Assembly: GCF_900177805.1 (NCBI RefSeq)
Contig: NZ_FXAX01000004.1
Span: 143,882-207,881, forward strand
Length of the DNA stretch: 64,000 nt
Direction of reading: 5' to 3'
From: Fibrobacter sp. UWB13
Lineage (GTDB): Bacteria > Fibrobacterota > Fibrobacteria > Fibrobacterales > Fibrobacteraceae
The notes under the pieces are model-generated. The model was not told the DNA's origin. It saw only the letters and a list, made by a program, of their open reading frames with translations, and made no database searches. Of the stretch, positions 1-8,571 are shown in pieces. A program made the position numbers and the translations under genes. Position 1 is the first letter of the stretch, and each line of letters starts with the position of its first letter.

Positions 1-73
1 TCACTTTGTCAGCAGCAGCCTGGGCCATAGCAGCGCCCATAGCAAGAGCCAATGTAATAACTTTAAAGTTCAT
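1..73 (-). CDS. Secreted protein, N-terminal fragment only
   Basis: Only the first 24 codons are inside the window; the gene runs off the left edge. The visible residues (MNFKVITLALAMGAAMAQAA then DKV) form a short Sec signal peptide with a likely AMAQA cleavage site, so the product is exported. It starts 17 bp after the stop of the upstream lipoprotein gene, on the same strand. A good ribosome site (GAGAGG) lies upstream of the ATG. It is probably the last or a late member of the outer-membrane operon that begins at 8244. Its function cannot be read from this fragment. Confidence 0.7.
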   Translation of the reverse strand, partial: MNFKVITLALAMGAAMAQAAADKV

Positions 74-90
74 TTGATAACCTCTCATCC

Positions 91-735
91 TTATTGAATC
101 AGACGATCAACGCCATTGGCGTCACGGCAATACAAGTTGTAATCCGGAACAAAATCTTCGGCATACTGGACACCTTCAAGCTGCTGACCGGCAATCGGCA
201 GTTCAGAGCGAGGAGTACCAAGTTCCGTCGGAAGGCAATAACGATATGCCCAACCATGGATTCTGCCATACATGTTGAAGTGCTGGCTAATACCCATGTA
301 ATCCACAGGAATAGCGGTCAACAAGGCAAGGTCATTGTCAACGCCTACATAATTGTAGCCGTCAGCCAAAGACTGGAGCTTGGTTGCGTCAGCAGAGAAG
401 GTTTCCCATCCTGCTTCCGTTCCACCGCCCATGTACGGGTCCAGATAAATGGCTTTCAGAGTCTCAAGGTTTGTCACGAAAACAGCATCTTCTGCAGCCT
501 TCAGTTTATTAAAATCAGGGAGCTTAAGTCCCGCATTTACCCTGAACTGTTCGTTATAGTCCGCCACCGTTTCCCTGATCTGCATCATGCGCAATTCCGG
601 ATGCAATTTCATGTACACTTCCGAATTGAAGTCTGCAGGGAAGCTATCGACATAGGGATCATCAACACTCATCGAGGAGCAGGCGCCCAAAACACCTGCC
701 AAGAGAATCATCGTGTACTGGTGAAGTTTTTTCAT
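91..735 (-). CDS. Lipoprotein of unknown function in the outer-membrane-protein operon
   Basis: A 214-aa protein starting MKKLHQYTMILLAGVLGACSS, a lipoprotein signal with lipobox LGAC, so probably anchored in the outer membrane. The open frame can be extended three codons to a GTG, but the AGAGG site sits 8 nt from the internal ATG, so that ATG is chosen. The mature part (DDPYVDSFPADFNSEVY onward) is acidic, Tyr-rich and has no motif I recognise. It follows the 726-aa barrel gene by 12 bp and is surely cotranscribed. From context it may be a periplasm-facing accessory subunit for the three barrels; that is inference only. Confidence 0.75.
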   Translation of the reverse strand: MKKLHQYTMILLAGVLGACSSMSVDDPYVDSFPADFNSEVYMKLHPELRMMQIRETVADYNEQFRVNAGLKLPDFNKLKAAEDAVFVTNLETLKAIYLDPYMGGGTEAGWETFSADATKLQSLADGYNYVGVDNDLALLTAIPVDYMGISQHFNMYGRIHGWAYRYCLPTELGTPRSELPIAGQQLEGVQYAEDFVPDYNLYCRDANGVDRLIQ

Positions 736-747
736 TTTCAGCACCTC

Positions 748-2928
748 TTAGAAATTCACCGTCACATCGGCGGAAAGTATGTTCTTGGTGATGGAAAGCT
801 TGTCTTCGCCCGCAACAGCACCAGTATTATAAGAATACTGAAGTTCGTTGGTAAGCATGCCATACTGCAAGGACAAGTAAGAAATCGGAGCAAGTTTCAC
901 ACGGACACCAGCCATGATCAAGCGTTCGTTAGTTTCCTTCACGTTAAAGAGGAAGGGAGCTTCTTCGGTGCCGCCGACAAACGGGACGCCACCTCTGTCA
1001 AAGACCTTCTTATACTGCTGGAAACCGGCGAGCAAGCCGAACGGACCCCAAACATCGGCGGTAATACCGGCAACGATGCGAGTAGCCTTACGCTTGAGGT
1101 AAGCGTTTTCGGAAGCCTGCGAGAAAGAGCCCTGAACGAGAATCTGGCGATCGAGAGCGGCGAGTGCACCAACATCGACACCAAGACCCGCAGCAAATTC
1201 CGTAAACTTGTTCTCTTCAATTACCGGGATACCAAGACCTGCCCATTTGCCATAGTTGGCATAAGTTTGAGTCAACAGGTTGACACGGCCATTGAAGAAC
1301 ACCTTGTCTTCCCAGTTCACATCGACCTGGGCGACAATACCCTTACGGTCAGGAGTAGCCATGCCGAACGGCAATGCAAGACCGACAGACGGATCGATAT
1401 CCATCAAAAGGTCCTGTTCGGCTTCGAGCTTCTTCGCAATATTACCCGTGTAACCGTTGCGGTAGAAGTGGCCATTCTTGTAGTTGTTGTCCAAGCGAGA
1501 ATACATGTACTTGCTTTCTTCATCGTTAGACAAGGTATTCGTGCTGTTCGAGGTCATCAAGTTGCTTGCATTCAATGTCGTGGAATTATAGACATTGAAG
1601 TAGAGATTTTCGAGGCTAGAAGCTCCGAAAGTCGACATGATGGCTTCAGTAACCGGAGTACCGTAGAAGGAGTTCGAATTGAGGATCACCGAACGTCCAT
1701 GATAGATCGGAGAAGATGCCAGTTCAGACCAGAAGCTGGAATCCGTCTTGAGGTAACCGGCCTGAGCATTGAACTCAATACCACTAATGTCACCCTTCAC
1801 AAAGAGGTTGGCATAGAAGCTGTTACCATCCTGATCGCGGTAATCCTGGTTCGTATAGACATTCGCATCAGAAACTGAGTTCTTGACGTAGACAATATCC
1901 TTGCCGTCCACATTCTTGGACATGATGGTATATTTCGACGTCTTTTCCGTCGTCATGTAGTCACGATCGACCTTCCACTTGGACATGGCAAATTCGCCGT
2001 TCAAGCCAAAGGTAACCGGAAGTTCCGGGAGCACCTTCTTGGAATCGAAAGCGAGGTCAGCAGAAATGACCATGTTGTTGTCGTAATAGATCGTATCGGC
2101 ATTGTCGATCGACTTCGAGCGGCGAGTCTGCTTGCGGTCCATCAAGTTGACGAAGTTCACGCCAAGATGGGCTCCATAAGCATCGGCACCGGCACGTGCA
2201 CCGAGGAGGTAACGGTCAGAGAAGTCGAAGTCAAAGAACACCTGGTCGGTCTTCTTACCCGTGTTGCGAAGACGGGCACCCGTGAGCTGAGCGGTGATAT
2301 TATCGACCGGACCCACATTACCACTCTGGTAAGCGACATTGAGACCCTGCAACAGGCGGCGGCTCGTGGTATCGAGGTTACGCTTTGCAAGAGCTTCGCG
2401 ACGCTTTTCCGCAAAGATTTCCGGTTCCTGGAGGATTTCGGTCTGCGGAGTGTAAATGGTGAGCGGGGTATAACCGACACGCATGTAACCCAAGTTGAAG
2501 TCCACATGCTTATTGAGGATCGTACCGTCGTAGCTGAACCAATGACCGATAATCGGGTTGTTGTTTTCGTCGTAAGCGCTCTGCCAATCCTTGTGCAAGC
2601 GCAACTGGACGTCAATCATGGTTTCAGAACTCGGACGAGCGGTCAAGCGCAGGTTCACATCCGTGAAAGCCTGGTTTTCCTGAGTCGGAGATTCCGGAAC
2701 GCCTTTTGCAAACTGATCGGAAGAAGCGAAGGAAGCGAGAGCGCCAGCCTTTGCCGTACCGTTAATCTTAAGTCCAAGAACTGCTGCATTGAGAGAATCC
2801 AGCTTTTCCAACAAGGACTTCTGTTGCGTCACAACCTCAGCCTGGTTTTCAGCAGCAAAAGCAGATGCGGCCGAGAAAGCTACTGCGGAGGTCAGTAAAA
2901 ATTTGCGCATGTTCATATTGAAATTCAT
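748..2928 (-). CDS. Large outer-membrane beta-barrel protein, paralog 1
   Basis: A 726-aa protein with a signal peptide ending near AASAFA. A short helical, heptad-like stretch follows (QQKSLLEKLDSLNAAVLGLK), then a long region of alternating polar and aromatic strands. It ends SADVTVNF, the terminal-Phe signature recognised by the Bam machinery. The motif TPLTIYTP...EPEIFAEKRR is shared with the next gene upstream (TPLTIYNP...EPTIFARKR), so the two are paralogs. The start has GGAGG 8 nt upstream. It sits in a tight operon with 15 and 12 bp gaps. The likely role is a porin-like or substrate-binding barrel. Link to cellulose use is inferred from the neighbouring CBM-like gene and cellulase. 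Confidence 0.8.
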   Translation of the reverse strand: MNFNMNMRKFLLTSAVAFSAASAFAAENQAEVVTQQKSLLEKLDSLNAAVLGLKINGTAKAGALASFASSDQFAKGVPESPTQENQAFTDVNLRLTARPSSETMIDVQLRLHKDWQSAYDENNNPIIGHWFSYDGTILNKHVDFNLGYMRVGYTPLTIYTPQTEILQEPEIFAEKRREALAKRNLDTTSRRLLQGLNVAYQSGNVGPVDNITAQLTGARLRNTGKKTDQVFFDFDFSDRYLLGARAGADAYGAHLGVNFVNLMDRKQTRRSKSIDNADTIYYDNNMVISADLAFDSKKVLPELPVTFGLNGEFAMSKWKVDRDYMTTEKTSKYTIMSKNVDGKDIVYVKNSVSDANVYTNQDYRDQDGNSFYANLFVKGDISGIEFNAQAGYLKTDSSFWSELASSPIYHGRSVILNSNSFYGTPVTEAIMSTFGASSLENLYFNVYNSTTLNASNLMTSNSTNTLSNDEESKYMYSRLDNNYKNGHFYRNGYTGNIAKKLEAEQDLLMDIDPSVGLALPFGMATPDRKGIVAQVDVNWEDKVFFNGRVNLLTQTYANYGKWAGLGIPVIEENKFTEFAAGLGVDVGALAALDRQILVQGSFSQASENAYLKRKATRIVAGITADVWGPFGLLAGFQQYKKVFDRGGVPFVGGTEEAPFLFNVKETNERLIMAGVRVKLAPISYLSLQYGMLTNELQYSYNTGAVAGEDKLSITKNILSADVTVNF

Positions 2929-2943
2929 TCTAGTTACCTCCCA

Positions 2944-5190
2944 TTAAAATTCCACATTAATGGAAGCTTCAAAGATAGACTGACTAAACTTATGCTGGTA
3001 GGTTCCCGTTACACCATCAGCCTTGCCCTTCTTGGTATTGCTGAAGTAATCAGGCAGATTACGCGGCGTACCGGTAACGGTAGCGGTGTTATAGTCATTC
3101 GTCACATTGATCATGCCGTAGTTGATAGCGAGCCATGCATTGTCGGCGACCGTGTAGTCAAAGCCAACCATCCACTGCATCTGCTTGCTCTTCATGAGAG
3201 GAATGTCAGCACCGACTTTCGTTTCGACATTGCCGACACCGTAATCGGAATTGATCATCTGGAAACCAGCCGTAAAGCCGAGACGCGGCAAGAACTGGGC
3301 GCAGAGGCCAGCGTTGATGAAGTCGCTCTTAAGAGTGCCGACCACACCGCCGTACATCATGTTGTTCTTGCTTTCGGAATGCTTGTAAGAACCGGATACT
3401 TCCAAAGCCTTGCTGAGACCAGCAATCTTGGCGATATCAACCTTGGCGCCACCGCCGAATTCCATGTAGGAAACCTTGTCCAAGCCTTCAATTTCAGGCT
3501 TGACCTGATTGAAGATGCTCACGAGAGCCTGAGCTTCAACCATTCCCTGCCAGTCGCCCTTGATAAGAGCGCGGACACCCATGCGGTTTGCAGTGGCAAG
3601 ACCGTTCGGCAAGGCAAGCTGAAGAGCCGGATCCATCATCAAATTGAGGAGAGCGAGCTGTTCAGCGGTATAGACGTTAGAACCCCAGGAGTTCTTGTTA
3701 TACGGAGCGATGTTGTAGCTCTTGGACTGACCGTCCCTAATCTTATCGTCGTTCGTACCGAGAGAGCGGGTCATCGGAGAGAACTTCGGAGAGTAGTTGT
3801 AGAGAGCGTCAAAGGTGGAGTAAAGCGGAGAGTTCACGCCGTACTTGACCGTTTCGCCATCCTTATCGGAGTTCAAGATGCGCTGAGCAAAGAAGCTCGG
3901 AGACTGGGCGAGGTTGTTGAACCACTTTTCATCGTTGCGGATGAAGTCGAGGGCAAGACCTGCACTCCAGCTATTGTCCACCTTGTAACCCACGTTCAAG
4001 TTAGCAAGAATTGCAGAACCGTTAGCAGATTCTTCGGTCGTAGGAAGGGTAAGCTGGGTATAAACTGTTTCACCAGTTTCAGGATCCGTCAGTTCTTCAC
4101 CAGTTGTAGGATCGATAGCGGCCGGGCCCTGGACAACCTTGCTCAACGTCTTCGTCTTGTTCATGGACATGGCGTATTCAGCAACAAGGTCAAGAGTCAG
4201 GTTCTTGTTCTGCATGAGGGCAGCCACATCGGCACCGACGCGAGCGCTCAGCACGAACGTATTCTGCAAAGCATCATCGTACGGATTGATCTGCTGCATT
4301 TCGTAAGGGTTAGCCTTATCTCCAGGAACGAAGCCCACCGGGTCCCTGTTCACATGGCGGTAAGTATAAGAGTTGGTGCTCTCGTTATCGAAAATGAGCA
4401 TCGGAGTCACGCCGACAAAGATATTCTTCTGCATCGGCAATAGTTCGATGTTGCCACCGACAAGCCACTTGTCCGTTGCAGAGGCAAGCGACGTACCATC
4501 GACTTCATCACCCGGAAGGATGTTGCCTTCGGCACCGGTAAAGTCAAGCACCGACACGCGGTTCACGCGGGCGAAGAATGCTTCGGCACGGAGTTCACCA
4601 ATCATCGGGTCGATTTCCTGACGGAACTGGAGATTCACACCCTGGAGGTTGCGCTTGTTGCCTTCGAGGAGCTGTTCCTTCTGGGCCATGTGGCGTTTAC
4701 GGGCGAAAATCGTCGGTTCGTACATGATGTCGATACCCGGATTGTAGATCGTAAGCGGAGTGATTTCCTGACGGAAGTCACCGACAACCCAGTAGAAGTT
4801 CTTGCCGATATTGCCTTCGACATTGAGCCACTTGGCTTCGAGAGTCTTAGATGCAGCAGCAAAGTATTCCTGCATACCGCCGCCAAGGCGCATCGTCACG
4901 TTGGCGCGGACAAATTCGTACGGACGGAAACCGAAGTTCAAGTCAGCACTGACGAATTCGTTGCGTTCCACATCCGTCATGTTGTTGATACCGGTCGGAT
5001 CGTTATCCGTAGAGAAACTGGAGCGCTGTGCTACAGCACGGATGCTACCGCCAATTTCAACGCCACGCTTGGCGTTTGCACTATCAGCCTTGGCCTGCAA
5101 AGCCTTTTGATTATCCGCAACAGCGGAAGCCGATGCGGCAACCGAGGCAGAAAGAAGGGCGATTAAAAGTCTTTTCATTTTCATATTCAT
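2944..5190 (-). CDS. Large outer-membrane beta-barrel protein, paralog 2
   Basis: About 748 aa with signal peptide (MKMKRLLIALLSASVAASASA). A short helical, heptad-like region (ADNQKALQAKADSANAK) leads into a barrel-like body ending FEASINVEF. It shares the TPLTIY / EPxIFAxKR motif and general plan with paralog 1. The frame is open three codons further upstream, but that ATG directly abuts GGGAGG; the ATG used here is 9 nt from it, a normal spacing, and another ATG lies two codons in. It lies between the other two barrels with gaps of 15 bp on both sides. Outer-membrane location is well supported; ligand unknown. Confidence 0.8.
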   Translation of the reverse strand: MNMKMKRLLIALLSASVAASASAVADNQKALQAKADSANAKRGVEIGGSIRAVAQRSSFSTDNDPTGINNMTDVERNEFVSADLNFGFRPYEFVRANVTMRLGGGMQEYFAAASKTLEAKWLNVEGNIGKNFYWVVGDFRQEITPLTIYNPGIDIMYEPTIFARKRHMAQKEQLLEGNKRNLQGVNLQFRQEIDPMIGELRAEAFFARVNRVSVLDFTGAEGNILPGDEVDGTSLASATDKWLVGGNIELLPMQKNIFVGVTPMLIFDNESTNSYTYRHVNRDPVGFVPGDKANPYEMQQINPYDDALQNTFVLSARVGADVAALMQNKNLTLDLVAEYAMSMNKTKTLSKVVQGPAAIDPTTGEELTDPETGETVYTQLTLPTTEESANGSAILANLNVGYKVDNSWSAGLALDFIRNDEKWFNNLAQSPSFFAQRILNSDKDGETVKYGVNSPLYSTFDALYNYSPKFSPMTRSLGTNDDKIRDGQSKSYNIAPYNKNSWGSNVYTAEQLALLNLMMDPALQLALPNGLATANRMGVRALIKGDWQGMVEAQALVSIFNQVKPEIEGLDKVSYMEFGGGAKVDIAKIAGLSKALEVSGSYKHSESKNNMMYGGVVGTLKSDFINAGLCAQFLPRLGFTAGFQMINSDYGVGNVETKVGADIPLMKSKQMQWMVGFDYTVADNAWLAINYGMINVTNDYNTATVTGTPRNLPDYFSNTKKGKADGVTGTYQHKFSQSIFEASINVEF

Positions 5191-5205
5191 CTTTAGCATC
5201 CTCCC

Positions 5206-7491
5206 TTAGAACCAAGCCTTGGTTTCAGCAGCGATGTAATGGGAATGCCAATTATTTTCAGAAACGGTTTCGTCAGAGTGCGTCATGAACTTGTAGCGGA
5301 AGTGGAGACCCACACGGTCGGAGAAGTCCCAGTCAAAGCCAAGGCCAATAGCGAAGTCCTTGTAGTTGATCGGAGCCTTTTCATAAATGTAGGTACTGAC
5401 TTCGTTAATACGGCTCTTGTTCTTTGCCGAAGCAGACCACTGAGGCATAGCCTTACCGGTTTCACGGGCGACATAAGCCTGGCTAGACCTGAACGTTTCG
5501 AGACCGAGGATACCCACCATGTGGAATGTCGGAGTCACGGCAACAGTCGGTTCAAACTGACCGTAGAAACTCGTCATGAGCATGTCGAACGTGTTTTCGG
5601 AAACGGCGATCGGGGCAAACGAAGTAGAAACACCGGAGAGAGCAACAAAAGCGGTCATCATGATGTTGCGGTCGGTACCGAACCAGTGACCAATATCGTA
5701 ACCACCCATGAAGGACATGTAGCTAGACCACTTGGCGTGTTCCGGAACCTGTCTGAAAACAGCCTGTTCACCGTTTTCATAAGCGGCGAAAGATTCCCAC
5801 ATTTCCCAAGTACCACCATAAAGACCACCATGCTGGCGATACATCTTAACGCCATCAGCAGCAATCTTTTCGACACCGACACGGGAAACATAGGACGTAC
5901 CGGAGCTGTTACCGGAGTCAGCCACGAAAAGCGGCTTGTGCTTGGTCCAGGAGTTGGTGCTTTCCCAAATGTTGCGGCCGTTCAAGCGGTAGTTGAACGA
6001 AATCACGTCCTTGCCTGCTTCGATCTGGCGATGCTGAGCATACTGGAAGTCAAAGTAGCCACGGTTGAAGCTCGGTTCCAACTTGAAGTTGATACCAGCC
6101 ATGTTCGGGGAGTAGCGGAGAGCACCACCGTTGAGGTAGAATTCATCCTTGCGCCAGCCCGGGAAACGGGACGGGTTCGTAAGAGAGTACGGAGAATAGA
6201 AGCCCGGCTGGAAGAACACGAGTTCTGCAGTCATCGGCCAGCCTTCGATATACTTGCTCTGAGCCTTGACATAGATACCGATCTTCGGATCGCCAACGCT
6301 AGATCTCTTGGTATCAACAGAATAACCAGAAGACTTATTGGTTGCCTTATAGTCATCAATGACTTCGGACTGGTAGAATGCCGTAGTATCAACAATGCTC
6401 AAGCCCAAGTCAGCCATCAAGAAGAGCTTCGGTGTAACGTTGCCCTTGACATCGATAGAAGCCACGTGGGTATTGAGGAGTCTCGGAGTTGCATCACCGG
6501 TACTCTGGATACCATAGTTAAGCCACTGGTCACGGAATTCATCTTCGCGGATGATACCGTCATCATAAGTGACGCCCAAGTAGTTCACGCCAACGGTCAG
6601 GTTGTCGGCAATCTTTTCCTTGGCGATACGGCCATGAAGGATTGTACCACGGAAATCGTAGCCACCCATCATTTCGAGTTCGCCCGGCTGGCCACCGTAC
6701 ATACGGAGACCGTCACGAGTTGCCACGTCGGCATCCATCGGCTGGGACACGAGGAACTGAGCCTTCAAGTCATACGGGAGCTGGTAGACGTTAGCAAAGA
6801 CGCCACCGAAGGAGCGGTTCGTCCAGAAAGCACGACCACCTTCCTTGACCGGCTTGAATGCCTTTTCCTTATAGTAGGTAGAAACGGTCTTTTCGTCTTC
6901 GAAAAGTTCGTACTGCCATACGAAACGCGGGTTCGTTTCACGTTCCCACATGGTAAGCGGGGAAGCGTTAGCCCAGATAACACCGCCTGCGGTAATGTAG
7001 GCGCCGAACACACCTGCACGGATATCGACACCGACGTTCAATTCTTCATTGATGGTCGATGCATAGTAGTCCGTAGAGTGATCGTAAAGGACGCGTTCAT
7101 CGTAATAGGCAGGAGTCTGAGTCGGGTGCTTAGCCAAGTCGTTCGTAAAGATACCGCTCAAGTCGAACGGGAACGAGAGGTTCGTAAACAACGTAATGTA
7201 GGAGTTCGGCATGGCGACGACGTTCACATTCAAGACTGCATCGACGCTTGTACGTGCCTGGTCATCCTTGACCCACGGGCTCTGTTCAGAATAGTGGAAA
7301 TTCTTCAAACGGAAAGCCATGTAACCGGAGACTGCCAGTGGCAGATCGTCCTTGCCGAGAAGAGTCGATTCCATGTTGTTGGAAAGAGTATCCAACGAAG
7401 CGTGAAGGGAATCAAGCTGCAACTGCGGAGGAAGAGCCCACGCAGCACCGAGGCTAGACGCTAATAAAAGGGAAGAAACTGTTTTGCGCAT
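5206..7491 (-). CDS. Large outer-membrane beta-barrel protein, paralog 3 (divergent)
   Basis: A 761-aa exported protein: signal MRKTVSSLLLASSLGAAWA, a short amphipathic segment (QLDSLHASLDTLSNNMESTL), then a strand-rich body ending AAETKAWF with a terminal aromatic. It has the same architecture as the next two genes but is more divergent. The SPLTMWERETNP segment occupies the place of TPLTIY.P in paralogs 1 and 2. Ribosome site AGAGG lies upstream of the ATG. It is the first of the three barrels, 9 bp after the CBM-like gene. The late region reads WDFSDRVGLHFRYKFM, typical of barrel hairpins. Likely part of one surface complex with its neighbours. Confidence 0.78.
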   Translation of the reverse strand: MRKTVSSLLLASSLGAAWALPPQLQLDSLHASLDTLSNNMESTLLGKDDLPLAVSGYMAFRLKNFHYSEQSPWVKDDQARTSVDAVLNVNVVAMPNSYITLFTNLSFPFDLSGIFTNDLAKHPTQTPAYYDERVLYDHSTDYYASTINEELNVGVDIRAGVFGAYITAGGVIWANASPLTMWERETNPRFVWQYELFEDEKTVSTYYKEKAFKPVKEGGRAFWTNRSFGGVFANVYQLPYDLKAQFLVSQPMDADVATRDGLRMYGGQPGELEMMGGYDFRGTILHGRIAKEKIADNLTVGVNYLGVTYDDGIIREDEFRDQWLNYGIQSTGDATPRLLNTHVASIDVKGNVTPKLFLMADLGLSIVDTTAFYQSEVIDDYKATNKSSGYSVDTKRSSVGDPKIGIYVKAQSKYIEGWPMTAELVFFQPGFYSPYSLTNPSRFPGWRKDEFYLNGGALRYSPNMAGINFKLEPSFNRGYFDFQYAQHRQIEAGKDVISFNYRLNGRNIWESTNSWTKHKPLFVADSGNSSGTSYVSRVGVEKIAADGVKMYRQHGGLYGGTWEMWESFAAYENGEQAVFRQVPEHAKWSSYMSFMGGYDIGHWFGTDRNIMMTAFVALSGVSTSFAPIAVSENTFDMLMTSFYGQFEPTVAVTPTFHMVGILGLETFRSSQAYVARETGKAMPQWSASAKNKSRINEVSTYIYEKAPINYKDFAIGLGFDWDFSDRVGLHFRYKFMTHSDETVSENNWHSHYIAAETKAWF

Positions 7492-7500
7492 AAAATCCTC

Positions 7501-8244
7501 TTAAATCTCGTTGCGGAACGGATAATGAGCCGGGCCTTCGTACGGCTTGCCATGCTTCTTAATCACAATATCATCGATCCAAACTTTGAAGGATTCGTTT
7601 TCATCCTTGCGGACTTCGAGACGGAAGCCCTTGAAGTTGGACCATGCGAACGGGAGCATCACTTCGCGCGTGTTCTTCGCATCCCAGTACACACCGGTAT
7701 TGCCGAAGAGCTTCAGAGGAATGCTGAAGTGCTTCCATTCGGTCGTAATTTCACCAAGGCTCTTGGAACGGAGCTTAACCTGGAGGGATTCGCCGTTGCT
7801 CTTCACGCCATCGTCAACGAGCACGAACAAGGCGTTTTCGCCACCCTGGGCACCTTTAAGCCAAAATTCGAGAACACCTTCTTCCAAATACGGAGTCAGG
7901 TCCACGGAACCCGCAATACAAATGGCGACACCGGAATAGTCGCTCGCGATAAGTTCGATTTCCATGGAGAGAGCACCTTCCATAGCGTACTTATCCGTGA
8001 GTACCGGTTCGGGGTTTTCACGCGGATACTGGTAGGTATAGCCACCACCACGCGGAATAGCTTCACGCATGACAACGGTGACAACTTCCTTATCAGGACG
8101 GAACGGCTTAGGATCCTTCATGACAAAGTGGGACTGGTCGCGGTCGCGGTAATCGCTAAAGCCGTAGCCAGCAAAAGAAGATGAAGCAAGAAGCATCGCC
8201 GCTAGAGCGGACTTCCAAATGGCTTTTTTTAAGTTTCCATTCAT
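7501..8244 (-). CDS. Secreted carbohydrate-binding-like (galactose-binding fold) protein
   Basis: A 247-aa exported protein; signal peptide MNGNLKKAIWKSALAAMLLASSSFA. The body resembles the jelly-roll modules of CBM11-like and related binding domains: a 'sum of forces' strand (MEIELIASDYSGVAIC), DLTPYLEEGVLEFWLKG, a kinetic middle with LKLFGNTGVYWD, and a closing FKVWIDDIVIKK strand. No catalytic motif is seen. It is the first gene of the six-gene minus-strand operon. A GGAG site precedes the ATG at 12 nt; ten extra upstream codons are open but have no better start. The probable job is to bind polysaccharide at the cell surface beside the barrels. The CBM11 assignment is a fold-level resemblance. 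Confidence 0.68.
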   Translation of the reverse strand: MNGNLKKAIWKSALAAMLLASSSFAGYGFSDYRDRDQSHFVMKDPKPFRPDKEVVTVVMREAIPRGGGYTYQYPRENPEPVLTDKYAMEGALSMEIELIASDYSGVAICIAGSVDLTPYLEEGVLEFWLKGAQGGENALFVLVDDGVKSNGESLQVKLRSKSLGEITTEWKHFSIPLKLFGNTGVYWDAKNTREVMLPFAWSNFKGFRLEVRKDENESFKVWIDDIVIKKHGKPYEGPAHYPFRNEI

Positions 8245-8381
8245 AATAGGTACAATTCTCCAAATTCGGATCATCTACAATATAGCTTGTTTTTGGGAAT
8301 TTTCGATCCAGTGTTTTGCAAAAAAGGCTTTGCAAAGCTAGATGTATCAACGAAATACCGCTTGCTAAGCCACATAAACGC

Positions 8382-8398
8382 TGGACTCAAGCGTAAAC
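8382..8398 (+). repeat. 17-bp direct repeat, copy 1 (candidate operator)
   Basis: TGGACTCAAGCGTAAAC, identical to the copy at 8464-8480 in the same intergenic region; centre-to-centre distance is 82 bp, close to eight helical turns. Copy 1 lies nearer the barrel operon. No copy was noticed elsewhere in the window by eye. Confidence 0.7.
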
Positions 8399-8463
8399 GG
8401 AAATTTTTTCGTTTGTAATGTTTCTTAATGTTTACAAATTAAAAATTTTGACGGTGCTCACAA

Positions 8464-8480
8464 TGGACTCAAGCGTAAAC
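8464..8480 (+). repeat. 17-bp direct repeat, copy 2 (candidate operator)
   Basis: Second exact copy of TGGACTCAAGCGTAAAC, about 35 bp upstream of the candidate -10 of the cellulase gene, a usual place for an activator site. Both copies share orientation, so a regulator could bind cooperatively or loop between them. Confidence 0.7.
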
Positions 8481-8571
8481 ATAAGATAAGCATGTTTTTA
8501 ATTTTCTAATTTTTGTTTTATATAGATTTTGAGAACACGCATTTAAGTATCATAACCTTTTGGGGGTTACC

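Larger units (their letters stand above)
8245..8571. promoter_or_regulatory. Divergent promoter region between the barrel operon and the GH5 gene
   Basis: A 327-bp gene-free stretch that must drive both the minus-strand barrel operon and the plus-strand cellulase. It is AT-rich, contains a perfect 17-bp direct repeat (separate entries) and an A/T-rich run with TTTTATATAGAT at about 8515-8526 that could be a -10 region for the cellulase. No small gene or RNA is recognised in it. Confidence 0.6.

Noticed and set aside
94..1878. Very long plus-strand open frame antisense to the first barrel gene
   Set aside because: It is a shadow of the strongly biased codons of the minus-strand gene; no signal peptide, family motif or ribosome site. 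The same holds for long antisense frames over 2992-4443, 5239-7464 and 34472-36844.
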